Notes under the pieces: generated by a model | Told to the model about the DNA's origin: nothing | Database searches by the model: none | Seen by the model: only the letters and a program-made list of their open reading frames with translations | Made by a program: the position numbers and the translations under genes | In this document: in pieces, positions 18,175 through 26,967 of the stretch | Layout: each line of letters starts with the position of its first letter | How positions within the stretch are numbered: the stretch's first letter is position 1 | NCBI RefSeq assembly: GCF_036017065.1 | Contig: NZ_JAYXHR010000001.1 | Location: 1,054,001 to 1,118,000 of the forward strand | DNA from: Uliginosibacterium sp036017065 | GTDB lineage: Bacteria > Pseudomonadota > Gammaproteobacteria > Burkholderiales > Rhodocyclaceae | DNA length: 64,000 nt | Reading direction: 5' to 3'

Positions 18175-19686
18175 CTACTGGAAGGCCACCTCGGCGAAGC
18201 TGCGCAGCTTGCGACTCTGCAGCGAAGTGAGGCCACGCTCGCGCAGGATTTCCAGCCCGCGGATGCCGATGCGCAAGTGCTGGTCGACCCGCTCGCGATA
18301 GAAATGGTTGGCCATGCCGGGCAGCTTGATCTCGCCGTGCAGGGGCTTGTCGCTCACGCACAGCAAGGTGCCGTAGGGTACGCGGAAGCGGAAGCCGTTG
18401 GCGGCGATCGTCGCACTTTCCATGTCCAGCGCCACCGCACGGCTCTGGCTGAAGCGCAGCTGCGGAATGTTGTTGGGCAACAGCTCCCAGTTGCGGTTGT
18501 CGGTGGTGGCCACGGTGCCGGTGCGCAGCACCCGCTTGAGGTCCGGTCCTTCCAGGCCGGTGACCTGCGCCACGGCCATCGACAGCGCGACCTGCACCTC
18601 GGCCAGGGCGGGGATCGGCACCCAGATCGGCAGCTCTTCGTCCAGCACGTGGTCCTCGCGCACGTAGGCGTGGGCCAGCACGTAGTCACCCAGCTCCTGC
18701 GTGGTGCGCAGGCCGGCGCAGTGGCCGAGCATGATCCAGGCATACGGACGCAGCACCGCGACGTGATCGGTGATGGTCTTGGCGTTGGCCGGGCCCACGC
18801 CGATGTTGATCATCGTGATGCCGGCGCCATCCTCGCGCACGAGGTGATAGGCCGGCATCTGCGGCAGCCGCGGCGGCGCCTTGCCGAGCGCGTCCGCAGC
18901 GTGCGGCGGCAGCCCCATGCGGCGGGTGACGACATTGCCCGGCTGCACGAAGGCCATGTAGCCGTTGTCCGCATCGTGCATCGCCTCCTGCCCCATGCGC
19001 ACGAACTCGTCGATGTAGAACTGGTAGTTCGTGAAGATCACGAAGTTCTGGAAATGCTCCGGCGAGGTGCCGGTGTAATGGCGCAGGCGCTGCAGCGAGT
19101 AGTCCACCCGCGGACCCGTGAACAGGGCCAGCGGTTGCGCTTCGCCGGGACGCGCCAGGTGGGTGCCGTTGGCAATGCCGTCGTCCATGACCGTGAGGTC
19201 CGGCAGGTCGAACACGTCGCGCATCAGCTGGCGACGCTCGGCACTCATGCTGCCTTCGATGTGGTCGTGATCGCCGAACGAGAAATGCACCGGGATCGGC
19301 TGCGCGCTGGTGCCCACCTCGATCTCGACTTCGTGGTTCTGCAGCAGCAGGCGGAACTGCTCGCGGTAGTAGCTGGCGTACAGGTCGGGACGGGTCAGCG
19401 TCGTCTCGTAGACGCCCGGGCCGGCGACGAAACCGAAGCTCAGGTGCTTGTCCGCGCCGTCCGCCTTGGCCACCGTCTCGGTCTGGATGCGCACGAAGGG
19501 ATAGCAGGCGCGCACACGCGGATGCGCCGCCGGATTGGCGGCATCGAGTGGCTCGCCGGCCACGAAACGCTGCAAGGCGGTGCGCAGGTGGTTGATGCTG
19601 GTCTGGTAGATGAGCTGCACCTGCGCAACGGCGGCGTCGGCGTCGGTGAAACGGGAGGGGGTGATGAAGGTCGGCTGGTAAGGCAT
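18175..19686 (-). CDS. amn: AMP nucleosidase
   Basis: Hydrolyses AMP to adenine and ribose-5-phosphate and so helps set adenylate levels. The 503 residues have the N-terminal AMP-nucleosidase domain (from MPYQPTFITPSRF) and a C-terminal purine-nucleoside-phosphorylase-like domain with INIGVGPANAKTITDHVAVLRP and VALDMESATIAANGFRFRVPYG. The start at 19686 matches the family. A longer frame from 19737 adds 17 unconserved residues. It stands alone between the TPR operon and the HbpS-like gene. Confidence 0.93.
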   Translation of the reverse strand: MPYQPTFITPSRFTDADAAVAQVQLIYQTSINHLRTALQRFVAGEPLDAANPAAHPRVRACYPFVRIQTETVAKADGADKHLSFGFVAGPGVYETTLTRPDLYASYYREQFRLLLQNHEVEIEVGTSAQPIPVHFSFGDHDHIEGSMSAERRQLMRDVFDLPDLTVMDDGIANGTHLARPGEAQPLALFTGPRVDYSLQRLRHYTGTSPEHFQNFVIFTNYQFYIDEFVRMGQEAMHDADNGYMAFVQPGNVVTRRMGLPPHAADALGKAPPRLPQMPAYHLVREDGAGITMINIGVGPANAKTITDHVAVLRPYAWIMLGHCAGLRTTQELGDYVLAHAYVREDHVLDEELPIWVPIPALAEVQVALSMAVAQVTGLEGPDLKRVLRTGTVATTDNRNWELLPNNIPQLRFSQSRAVALDMESATIAANGFRFRVPYGTLLCVSDKPLHGEIKLPGMANHFYRERVDQHLRIGIRGLEILRERGLTSLQSRKLRSFAEVAFQ

Positions 19687-19820
19687 GACGGAGCGATTCG
19701 GAAAGGTTCTTGTTGTCGTGGTTCCCGGCAGCGGCACCGTTCCCTGGCGGCGGCCGTCGCCTCAGGCCATACCTTACCCCTAAGTGCCCTGCCCTGCTTG
19801 CCGTCGGCGCCTGCGCTCGA

Positions 19821-19848
19821 AAGAAAACGCCCCGCAGGAGCGGGGCGT
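19821..19848 (-). terminator. Terminator behind the HbpS-like gene
   Basis: ACGCCCCGC (19827-19835) and GCGGGGCGT (19840-19848) form a 9-bp stem with a 4-nt loop, followed on the minus strand by TTTTCTT. It lies 29 bp after the stop of the secreted HbpS/GlcG-like gene. Confidence 0.8.
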
Positions 19849-19876
19849 CAGGCACTTCATGAAGTCTCGATCACGC

Positions 19877-20368
19877 TTACTGCAGCTTGTCCTTCACCTT
19901 GTCCAGCGCAGCCATCGCGCATTGCTCGTCGAGGTGACCGCCGGGTGCACCGCCGACGCCCACGGCGCCGATGACGTCGTTGCCGCTGCGGATGGGCACG
20001 CCGCCACCCAGCACCAGGAAGCCTTCGATCTCCGGCAGGTACTGCGAGGCCGGCGTCTTCTGCACGGACTCCAGGATCGCGGTAGTGGCGTTGCGGGCGG
20101 AGGCCGAGGTGTAGGCCTTCTTGTAGCTGGCGCTCAGCGTGTGCGGGCCGGCGTTGTCGGCGCGCAGCACGGAGCGGGTCAGGCCGGCGCGGTCCACCAC
20201 CGTGGCGGTGACGTTGTAGCCCTTGGCACTGCAGGCGTTGACGGTCTCGGTGGCGATCTCCTGCGCCAGCGCGCTGGAGATGTTCTTCTCGGTACGCACC
20301 TGGGCGGTGGCCGTACCGGCGGCGAGGGCAAGGCTGGAAGCGATCAGGCTGAGGAAAATCTTGTTCAT
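19877..20368 (-). CDS. Secreted HbpS/GlcG-family (DUF336) protein
   Basis: 163 residues with a clear Sec signal peptide (MNKIFLSLIASSLALAAGTATAQ) and the DUF336 domain. Visible signatures are AKGYNVTATVVDRAGLTRSVLRADNAGPHTLSASYKKAYTSASARNAT and FLVLGGGVPIRSGNDVIGAVGVGGAPGG. Family members bind haem (Streptomyces HbpS) or are linked to glycolate use (GlcG). It starts with ATG after AAAGGAG. It follows a response regulator and histidine kinase on the same strand, recalling the HbpS-SenS-SenR sensor arrangement; this link is inference. Confidence 0.88.
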   Translation of the reverse strand: MNKIFLSLIASSLALAAGTATAQVRTEKNISSALAQEIATETVNACSAKGYNVTATVVDRAGLTRSVLRADNAGPHTLSASYKKAYTSASARNATTAILESVQKTPASQYLPEIEGFLVLGGGVPIRSGNDVIGAVGVGGAPGGHLDEQCAMAALDKVKDKLQ

Positions 20369-20504
20369 GGCAATCTCCTTTGTCGGTCGGCTGCGTCGGT
20401 GCAGCCGATGAACGAATGCTAGGGATCGCCTCGCTGCGCGAACATCGCAGCGGTTGCGGAGGATGCTGCGTAATTCTACGGAGAGGGCGCCGCGACTGCC
20501 GCGA

Positions 20505-21140
20505 CTACGGCGCCAGTGCCGCCAGATACAAACGCACCAGTTGCGCCAGCGAGTCCACCTCGAGCTTCTCGAAGAGGTGCGCACGGTGTGTCTCCACGGT
20601 GCGCGGCGACAGGTCGAGCACCCGCGCGATCTGCTTGTTGGACAGGCCTTCGACGATCTGCGCCAGCACTTCGCGCTCCCGCTCCGTCAGCCGCGCCAGT
20701 TGCGCCTGCGCCTCGCGCGTCACGGCACCACGCTCGCGGCTGGTGATGTGTGCGCGCACCGCCTGTTGCACGGCCTCGATCAGCACATCGTCATCCACCG
20801 GCTTGGTGAGGAATTCCACGGCACCACCCTTGAAGGCACGCCGGCAGGCGGCCAGATCGCCATGGCCGGTCAGCATGACCACCGGCAGGTCCACGCCCGC
20901 TGCCGGCAGGCGCTCCAGCAACTGCAGGCCGGACTCACCGGGCATGCGGATGTCGAGGATCAGGCAGCCGATCGCCTCGCCATCGTGGCCTTCGATGAAC
21001 TCCGCCGCGCTCGCGAATACCTGCGTGCGCAGGCCGACCGAGCGCAGCAGCGCCGACAGGCCGTCGCGTACCCCGGCGTCATCGTCGAGGATGCGCACCA
21101 GCGGTGAGTGCCGGTCGGCAGAAGGGGGAGATGTCGGCAT
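20505..21140 (-). CDS. FixJ/NarL-type response regulator
   Basis: 211 residues with an N-terminal receiver domain (acidic DDD at residues 19-21, phospho-acceptor Asp63 in ILDIRMPGESG, switch Lys in FLTKPVDDD). The C-terminal LuxR-type helix-turn-helix reads LTEREREVLAQIVEGLSNKQIARVLDLSPRTVETHRAHLF. It binds DNA when phosphorylated. The start lies 2 nt after the kinase stop, so kinase and regulator form one transcription unit. The HbpS-like gene follows after 136 bp. Confidence 0.93.
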   Translation of the reverse strand: MPTSPPSADRHSPLVRILDDDAGVRDGLSALLRSVGLRTQVFASAAEFIEGHDGEAIGCLILDIRMPGESGLQLLERLPAAGVDLPVVMLTGHGDLAACRRAFKGGAVEFLTKPVDDDVLIEAVQQAVRAHITSRERGAVTREAQAQLARLTEREREVLAQIVEGLSNKQIARVLDLSPRTVETHRAHLFEKLEVDSLAQLVRLYLAALAP

Positions 21141-21142
21141 CG

Positions 21143-22726
21143 TCAGTCCTCGTTGATGGCGGGCAGCCGCATCACCAGGCGCGCCCCGCCGCCCTCGCCA
21201 TGTTCGGCCAGCAGGTCACCGCCGGCCTGCTGCACGATGTGCTCGCAGATCGACAGCCCCAGCCCCATGCCACCCGGCTTGGTGGTGAAGAAAGGTTCGA
21301 AGAGGCGGCCGCGCACTTCCTCGCTGAATCCCGGGCCGCTGTCCTCCACGCACAGCAGGATCTGTCCGTTCTGCAGCAGCGTGTACAGGCGCACATGGCG
21401 CTGTTCCTGCGGCACGCCGTCCAGCGCGTCCGCAGCGTTCAGCAGCAGGTTGACCGCCACCTGCTCGAACGCCACCTGCTCGCCCCGCACGCGCGGCAAG
21501 CCGTCGGCGAGCTGCAGGTGCACCTGGACCTGGCGGCGCTGCAAGGCTTCGCCGACCAGGCTGAGCGCCGCGCTGGCGACACGGTTGAGATCCACCGCCT
21601 CCACCCTGCCCGGCTGCGGCGAAATGAAGCCGCGCAGACGGTGCAGGATGGCACCGGCACGACGCGCCTGCTGGACGGCGGATTGCGCGGCTTCGCGGGC
21701 ACCGTCGATGGCGGGCGGGTCATCGTCCAGCCAGCGCCCCACCGCCTGCGTGTTCGACAGGATGGCGGCCAGCGGCTGGTTCAGTTCGTGGGCGATGCCT
21801 GCGGCCACTTCGCCCATCGCGTTGACACGCGAGGCATGGGCCAGCGCGAGCTGGCGTTGCGTGAGTACGCGGCGCCGGTATTCGACGAAGGCCCAGGCGG
21901 CCGCACCGCATACCGCCAGCAGCACCAGCACGCCCCAGGCGAAACGTCCCCAGGGCAGCTGCGCGGGCAGCGGTGGCTGGCGGGTGATGAGGAGGTAGGG
22001 CTGGCTGCGCACGCTGAGATGTTTCTCCGCCTGCAGCGGCGTCAGCGACATCCAGTGCGCACGACTGGCCGGGTGGTCCCACAGGACCTGCCCGTCGTCG
22101 GTCGCCAGCGTGAAGGAGAAGCCGGCAGGAGGCTGCTCGCCGGCGGCCAGCAGGCGGTCGGTGCGCACATGCAGGGCCCAGGCGCTGTCGGGCCCTGCCG
22201 CACGGGCCAGCCAGATGCCTGCGGCATCCGCCAGCGCCGGCGCAACCGGGCTGCGCAATGACGACTCCAGCGTCGGCGTGAGCCGCGGCAGCATTTCGCC
22301 CCCCGCGCCATTCGGCGCCGCCGGCCGCCAGCTGCCATCCGCGTTGCGCAGGTAGCGCCGCACCTGGTCGATCTGCGGATAGCTCAGCATGATGGAGCCG
22401 GCGAAGCGCGCCTTCACTTCCGGCGTGATCTGCGGCAGGGAGGGCTCCAGCGCCACCAGCGCGGCGAACACCGCCTCGTGCTGTTCGGCACGCTGCGACA
22501 ACAGGCGATGGAGGATGCGCGACTGCAGGTCGAAGTCTTCCTGGGCGGCGACCCGCTGGCCATGCAACAGCCAGCCGCCCCACAAGGCGCAGGCCAGCAG
22601 CCAGCCCGCGATGGCCCAAGGCCACCAGGCGGCGTTCTGCGTCAGGAAACGACGCAGGCCGGATGGCAGCACGCCGCGAGACGGGCGGGACGACGGAACG
22701 GGAGAGAGCGGAACGAACGGCTTCAT
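21143..22726 (-). CDS. Membrane sensor histidine kinase with periplasmic domain
   Basis: 527 residues. Transmembrane helices lie at about 34-55 and 261-281 and enclose a periplasmic sensor domain of about 200 residues with no family I can name. The phospho-acceptor His313 is in EVAAGIAHELNQPLAAIL, the DctB/FixL type of HisKA. The ATP-binding domain contains VNLLLNAADALDG, VEDSGPGFSEEV and GMGLGLSICEHIV. It is the first gene of the kinase-regulator pair and its likely partner is the FixJ-type protein downstream. Confidence 0.92.
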   Translation of the reverse strand: MKPFVPLSPVPSSRPSRGVLPSGLRRFLTQNAAWWPWAIAGWLLACALWGGWLLHGQRVAAQEDFDLQSRILHRLLSQRAEQHEAVFAALVALEPSLPQITPEVKARFAGSIMLSYPQIDQVRRYLRNADGSWRPAAPNGAGGEMLPRLTPTLESSLRSPVAPALADAAGIWLARAAGPDSAWALHVRTDRLLAAGEQPPAGFSFTLATDDGQVLWDHPASRAHWMSLTPLQAEKHLSVRSQPYLLITRQPPLPAQLPWGRFAWGVLVLLAVCGAAAWAFVEYRRRVLTQRQLALAHASRVNAMGEVAAGIAHELNQPLAAILSNTQAVGRWLDDDPPAIDGAREAAQSAVQQARRAGAILHRLRGFISPQPGRVEAVDLNRVASAALSLVGEALQRRQVQVHLQLADGLPRVRGEQVAFEQVAVNLLLNAADALDGVPQEQRHVRLYTLLQNGQILLCVEDSGPGFSEEVRGRLFEPFFTTKPGGMGLGLSICEHIVQQAGGDLLAEHGEGGGARLVMRLPAINED

Positions 22727-22760
22727 GGGCGCACGACTCTACGCGGCGCCCCAGTGCGGC

Positions 22761-23522
22761 TCAATCCGTACGACTACGCGATGCCTGCCAGGCGAGCACC
22801 GCTTCGGTGGCGTGCGCCATGATGCGGTCACGCTGCGCTTTCGGCAGGGCCTCGGCGAGGTTGGCGAACAGCCACTGGTTGGCTTCCTGCGCCGCACCTT
22901 CCGCGGCCAGCCCGTGCGCCAGGCAGAGGATCTGCACGTTGGCCAGCACGTCGGCGATCAGGCGCCAGCCGAGCCGGGGCATTCCCTGGTCGAGCGCCAG
23001 CAGCAGGCTGCGCAGGTGACGGGCGATCGCGAGGGCGTCCTCCTGCGACTCCGCGGCGATCATGGTGTGCCAGAGCGCAAGGTGGATGCCGCGACGCAGG
23101 GCGATCTTCCAGTCCAGCGCCGCGCCCTCCTCGTCCTGCAACATACTGAGGCGGACCTGGCAATGCACCTCGCCGTCCTCGCCCAGACCGCCGCGCAGGT
23201 CGTCCAGCAGCAAGGACAGGCCGCCGAGCATGCCGGCGCCGTACAGCGGCGCATAGGCCAGGCCCCACTGGTCGAGCCCGGCCAGCATCATGGCCATACG
23301 CAGGGTGCTGCCCTCGCGGCTGTCCATGCCGACCCACTCCCGCAAGCCGTCGGCAATGCGGGCAAGGCGGGCTTCACGGACGGTCTCGTCGGCTTCCATG
23401 CCAAGCCTGAACGCGGCGCCGAAGGCTTCCTGCGCCAGACGCGCGGCCTGTTGCTGTACATCGGCCGTGGCCAGTTCGGCCAGTGGATCCTGCGGAATGT
23501 CCGGTGAATGGGCGGTAGCCAT
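22761..23522 (-). CDS. Conserved-looking helical protein of unknown function
   Basis: 253 residues, mostly predicted helix, no signal peptide and no membrane segment. Segments such as STLRMAMMLAGLDQWGLAYAPLYGAG and ALWHTMIAAESQEDALAIARHLRSLL look like packed amphipathic helices. Base composition by codon position is as in neighbouring genes, so it is very likely real. I do not recognise a family. It stands 34 bp upstream of the kinase gene on the same strand and could be part of that operon. Confidence 0.7.
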   Translation of the reverse strand: MATAHSPDIPQDPLAELATADVQQQAARLAQEAFGAAFRLGMEADETVREARLARIADGLREWVGMDSREGSTLRMAMMLAGLDQWGLAYAPLYGAGMLGGLSLLLDDLRGGLGEDGEVHCQVRLSMLQDEEGAALDWKIALRRGIHLALWHTMIAAESQEDALAIARHLRSLLLALDQGMPRLGWRLIADVLANVQILCLAHGLAAEGAAQEANQWLFANLAEALPKAQRDRIMAHATEAVLAWQASRSRTD

Positions 23523-23825
23523 GTTTCGAGGGCGAAAAAGTCAGACATTGTGCCCGAGCGCTCCGCCCCACACAAAGACGGAAAACGCCCATAATGCCGC
23601 CGCCGCGGGCGGAATGGCCGGCTGCGCAAGGATTGCATCGACTCGACGCTTTGTGTCTTTGTTTGGCGGAATTCAAGTTTCCACAAACGACTACCGACAC
23701 AGGCATTGGGGTACGGTCTTTTGCGCGTGCGGACCGGCTCCCTTGCCTGCCTCGCTCGCGCCCCGACGTCGGGGCCGGGGCTACAGTCTTCACATGCTTC
23801 ACGCTTTCCTACGGGAGAACGCTTC
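23523..23825. other. Divergent intergenic region with a 14-bp palindrome
   Basis: This 303-bp gap lies between two divergently transcribed genes and holds no convincing gene. At 23761-23774 is the perfect palindrome CCCCGACGTCGGGG, ending 51 bp before the binding-protein start. A -10-like TACAGT follows at 23782-23787, without a good -35 box. The palindrome covers the place of the -35 region, as an activator site would. Confidence 0.55.
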
Positions 23826-24866
23826 ATGAATCGCATGATCCGCTGGGCCTTGTCATTCCTCGCCATCGTGGCCACCGACCAGGCGCTTGCCGCCGACGCG
23901 CCGGCTGCGACGTCCAGTCGCCCCCTGCGCGTGTTCCACGTGATGAGCTTCGACTCACCCTGGCGCTGGACCGATGGCCAGCTCGAAGGCTTCAAGAAGG
24001 GCCTGGGCAGCGACGTGAAGGTGGAATACCGCGTCTTCCAGATGGACGTGAAGCGCAACAGCACCCACGAGGCCAAGGAAAAGAAGGGCCAGGAGGCCCG
24101 CGCGATCATCGACGAGTGGAAGCCCGACCTCGTCTACACCTCGGACGACGACGCGCAGACCTACGTCACCAAGCATTACGCCAACACCAAGCTGCCCTTC
24201 GTGTTCAGCGGCATGAACAAGACGCCCGCCGACCACGGCCTGCAAGGCGCCAGCAATATCGCCGGCGTGCTGGAACAGGAGCACTTCGTCGAAACGGTCA
24301 AGCTGCTGCAGGCCATCAACCCGAAGGTGAAGCGCCTGGCGGTGATCGGCGACGACGCCCCGCACTGGGCACCGGTCATCGAACGCATCCGGACGCGTAT
24401 GGCCCAACTGCCGGGCAGCACCCTGGTGGCGGTGGACATCGTCAAGACCTTCGACGAGTACAAGGCCAAGCTCCAGTCCTACCCGCAGGTTGCCGACGCC
24501 GTGGTGCAACTGGGCGTATTCACCATCAAGGACAACAACGGCGCAGCAGTGAAGTACCAGGACATCCTGCGCTGGACGGCGGAGAACTCGAAGCTGCCCG
24601 ACGTGAGCTTCTGGATCGACCGCATCCACTACGGTGTGCTGGCTGCCGTCACCGTGTCCGAACGTGAGCAAGGCCTTGCCGCCGGCAAGCTGGCGCGCAG
24701 CATCCTGGTGGACAAGGCGACGCCGTCCTCCCTGCCGATGAAGCCCACGCTGAAAGGCACGCCAAGCCTGAGCCTGGCCCGTGCCAAGGCGCTGAACTAC
24801 AGCATCAAGTCGTCCCTGCTCCTGTCCTCCGAGGTCGTCACAGCCTACGAGTGGGAGAAACAGTGA
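23826..24866 (+). CDS. Periplasmic ABC-type substrate-binding protein
   Basis: 346 residues with a Sec signal peptide (RWALSFLAIVATDQALAADA). The two-lobed binding-protein fold is of the ABC_sub_bind type: RPLRVFHVMSFDSPWRWTDGQLEGFKKGL at the start, KLPFVFSGMNKTP, and NPKVKRLAVIGDDAPHW in the hinge region. No permease or ATPase gene is nearby. Its stop overlaps the GTG start of the histidine kinase (GTGA), so it probably serves as the ligand-binding input of that kinase, as in LuxP- or TorT-like systems. The ligand is unknown. Confidence 0.88.
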   Translation: MNRMIRWALSFLAIVATDQALAADAPAATSSRPLRVFHVMSFDSPWRWTDGQLEGFKKGLGSDVKVEYRVFQMDVKRNSTHEAKEKKGQEARAIIDEWKPDLVYTSDDDAQTYVTKHYANTKLPFVFSGMNKTPADHGLQGASNIAGVLEQEHFVETVKLLQAINPKVKRLAVIGDDAPHWAPVIERIRTRMAQLPGSTLVAVDIVKTFDEYKAKLQSYPQVADAVVQLGVFTIKDNNGAAVKYQDILRWTAENSKLPDVSFWIDRIHYGVLAAVTVSEREQGLAAGKLARSILVDKATPSSLPMKPTLKGTPSLSLARAKALNYSIKSSLLLSSEVVTAYEWEKQ

Positions 24867-26320
24867 CGCTGGGACTGCGCAACAAGATTGCACTCATCGT
24901 CGTTGGTGTCGTCCTCACCGGCATCGTCGCCATCACGGCGACCTCCAGCCTGCTGTTCTCCGCCCAGTATGCGGACGCCCTGCTGTCGCGTTCGCACGCC
25001 ATCGCCAAGGGCCTGTCGATCCAGCTCGAACGCCTGCTCGCGCTGGACATCCGCATCGACGAGCTGGTCGGCTTCGAGGAGCAGTGCATCGAGGCGGTGC
25101 GGGCCTACGAAGGCATCTCGTACGCCCAGGTGGTCAGTCCGCAAGGCCAGGTACTGTTCCACAGCCAGAACAACCGCATCGGCACAAAGCTGAACCTGCC
25201 TTCCGGCAGCGGCGACGACCGTCCCCGGACGATCACCGACAACGTCGAGAACACCTACGTATCCATCGTTCCGGTGATGGACCCGGCCGGCAACCGGGTT
25301 GCCGACGTGTGGGTGGGCTTTCCCCGCGAGCAGATCGTCGCACAGCGCAATGCCATGCTGATCGCGGGCTTCGGTGTGGGCCTGTGTGTGTTGATACTGG
25401 GCCTGGCCTTCCTGTACTTCACCCTGTCGCGCTACGTCACCGGGCCGATCGCCGCGTTCTCCCGCGTGGTGTCGCATGTCCGCGACAACCAGGGCGACTA
25501 TTCGCTGCGTGTTCCGCCGCAAGGCGACGATGAGCTCGGCGGCATGATGCAGGGCTTCAACCAGCTGCTCGACCAGATCGAACAACGCAACCGCGACCTC
25601 GTACAGGCCAAGGAAGCGTCGGACGCCGCCAACCGCGCCAAGTCGGAGTTCCTCGCGACCATGAGTCACGAGATCCGCACGCCGATGAACGCCGTGCTCG
25701 GCATGAACGACCTGTTGATGCGCACCGAGCTGAGCGACAAGCAGCGCCGCTACGCCACCAACGTGCAAAGCGCCGGGCGCTGGCTGCTGGGCATCCTCAA
25801 CGACATCCTGGATTTCTCCAAGATCGAGGCCGGCAAGCTCAGTCTCAGCCCCGCGCCCTTCTGCGTGCGCACCCTCATCGAAGAGGCCGTGCAGATGCAA
25901 TCCGAAATGGCGGAAAAGAAGGCCCTCGACATGTCCTGGGAGATTCCCGAAGACATGCCTGCGCGGCTGCATGGCGACAGCGGTCGCCTGATGCAGATGC
26001 TCACCAACCTGATCAGCAATGCCATCAAATTCACCGAGCAGGGCCAGATCAGGGTCTCGGTGTCGCGTACCGGCGACCGCATGGTGTTCGCGGTGACCGA
26101 CACCGGGATCGGCGTTGCACCCGAGATCGTGCCGAAGCTCTTCGAGCCGTTCACACAAGCTGACAGTTCCACCTCGCGCCGTTACGGTGGCACGGGTTTA
26201 GGATTGGCCATCGTGAAGCAGCTGGCCGAAGCGATGGAGGGCGACGTCGGTGCCGACTCCACGCCCGGACAGGGCGCGACATTCTGGTTTTCCGCAAGAT
26301 TGGAAGTTTTGCCCGCATGA
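24863..26320 (+). CDS. Membrane histidine kinase with HAMP domain
   Basis: 485 residues from the GTG at 24863, chosen because it overlaps the previous stop and follows GGGAGAAACA. Two transmembrane helices (about 6-28 and 169-188) enclose a periplasmic domain of about 140 residues. A HAMP linker follows (YVTGPIAAFSRVVSHV), then HisKA with His269 in FLATMSHEIRTPMNAVLGM. The HATPase domain contains LISNAIKFTEQG, VTDTGIGVAPEIVPKLFEPF and GGTGLGLAIVKQL. It lacks its own receiver; a separate receiver gene lies downstream. Confidence 0.93.
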   Translation: MTLGLRNKIALIVVGVVLTGIVAITATSSLLFSAQYADALLSRSHAIAKGLSIQLERLLALDIRIDELVGFEEQCIEAVRAYEGISYAQVVSPQGQVLFHSQNNRIGTKLNLPSGSGDDRPRTITDNVENTYVSIVPVMDPAGNRVADVWVGFPREQIVAQRNAMLIAGFGVGLCVLILGLAFLYFTLSRYVTGPIAAFSRVVSHVRDNQGDYSLRVPPQGDDELGGMMQGFNQLLDQIEQRNRDLVQAKEASDAANRAKSEFLATMSHEIRTPMNAVLGMNDLLMRTELSDKQRRYATNVQSAGRWLLGILNDILDFSKIEAGKLSLSPAPFCVRTLIEEAVQMQSEMAEKKALDMSWEIPEDMPARLHGDSGRLMQMLTNLISNAIKFTEQGQIRVSVSRTGDRMVFAVTDTGIGVAPEIVPKLFEPFTQADSSTSRRYGGTGLGLAIVKQLAEAMEGDVGADSTPGQGATFWFSARLEVLPA

Positions 26321-26340
26321 GAGCATTGCCCCATGCGGGC
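26311..26340 (+). other. Hairpin across the kinase stop codon
   Basis: GCCCGCATG (26311-26319) pairs with CATGCGGGC (26332-26340), giving 9-bp arms and a 12-nt loop. The TGA of the kinase is in the left arm and loop. No T-run follows, so it is not an intrinsic terminator. It could slow ribosomes or lower the level of the downstream receiver gene. Confidence 0.5.
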
Positions 26341-26401
26341 AGCTTGTTCCTCGGCTTACAGGCGAGCTAGACTGCGCCGAACCTTCCCCGTACAACGACA
26401 A

Positions 26402-26809
26402 ATGCATGAATCCCGGACGTTCAGCATCCCCGTGTTGCTGGCCGAGGACAATCCGCTGAATCAGGAACTGGTCTGCGAGTTCCTCGCCGACACGCCGTTC
26501 GCGATCACGATCGCCGAGAACGGCCAGCGCGCGGTGGATGTGTTCACACAGCAGCATTTCGAGCTGGTGCTGATGGACTGCCAGATGCCGATCATGGACG
26601 GCCTGGAAGCCACCCGCGTCATCCGCCGCATCGAGGCGGAAAAGGCTCTCCAGCGCACCCCCATCATCGCCGTGACCGCCAACGCCATCCGTGGCGACCG
26701 CGACACCTGCCTGGCCGCCGGCATGGACGACTACCTCAGCAAACCTTTCAGCCCGGAAGTGCTGATCGAGCTGCTGGTCAAGTGGGCAGCCAGTCCGCAG
26801 GCGTCCTGA
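26402..26809 (+). CDS. Single-domain response regulator
   Basis: 135 residues forming one receiver domain of the type usually fused to hybrid kinases. It has the acidic pair in LLAEDNPLNQELV, phospho-acceptor Asp59 in LVLMDCQMPIMDG, the Thr/Ala switch in IIAVTANAIRGD, and Lys in DDYLSKPFS. There is no output domain. It sits 81 bp after the kinase and most likely receives its phosphate. The ATG at 26402 has no strong ribosome site. Confidence 0.9.
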   Translation: MHESRTFSIPVLLAEDNPLNQELVCEFLADTPFAITIAENGQRAVDVFTQQHFELVLMDCQMPIMDGLEATRVIRRIEAEKALQRTPIIAVTANAIRGDRDTCLAAGMDDYLSKPFSPEVLIELLVKWAASPQAS

Positions 26810-26967
26810 TTCTTTCCTGACTCTTTCCTGAGCTCTTCCGCACCTTCCCCATCCGCACCTGACGGCGCCGCAGCCAGTCACGTCCCGCCTCGCGCCTTGC
26901 CTTGCCGCGCTTCTCCAGCGGCAGCTATGATCCGCGGCTTCCCGCCTCACTACCGCCGCGCCCCCTC

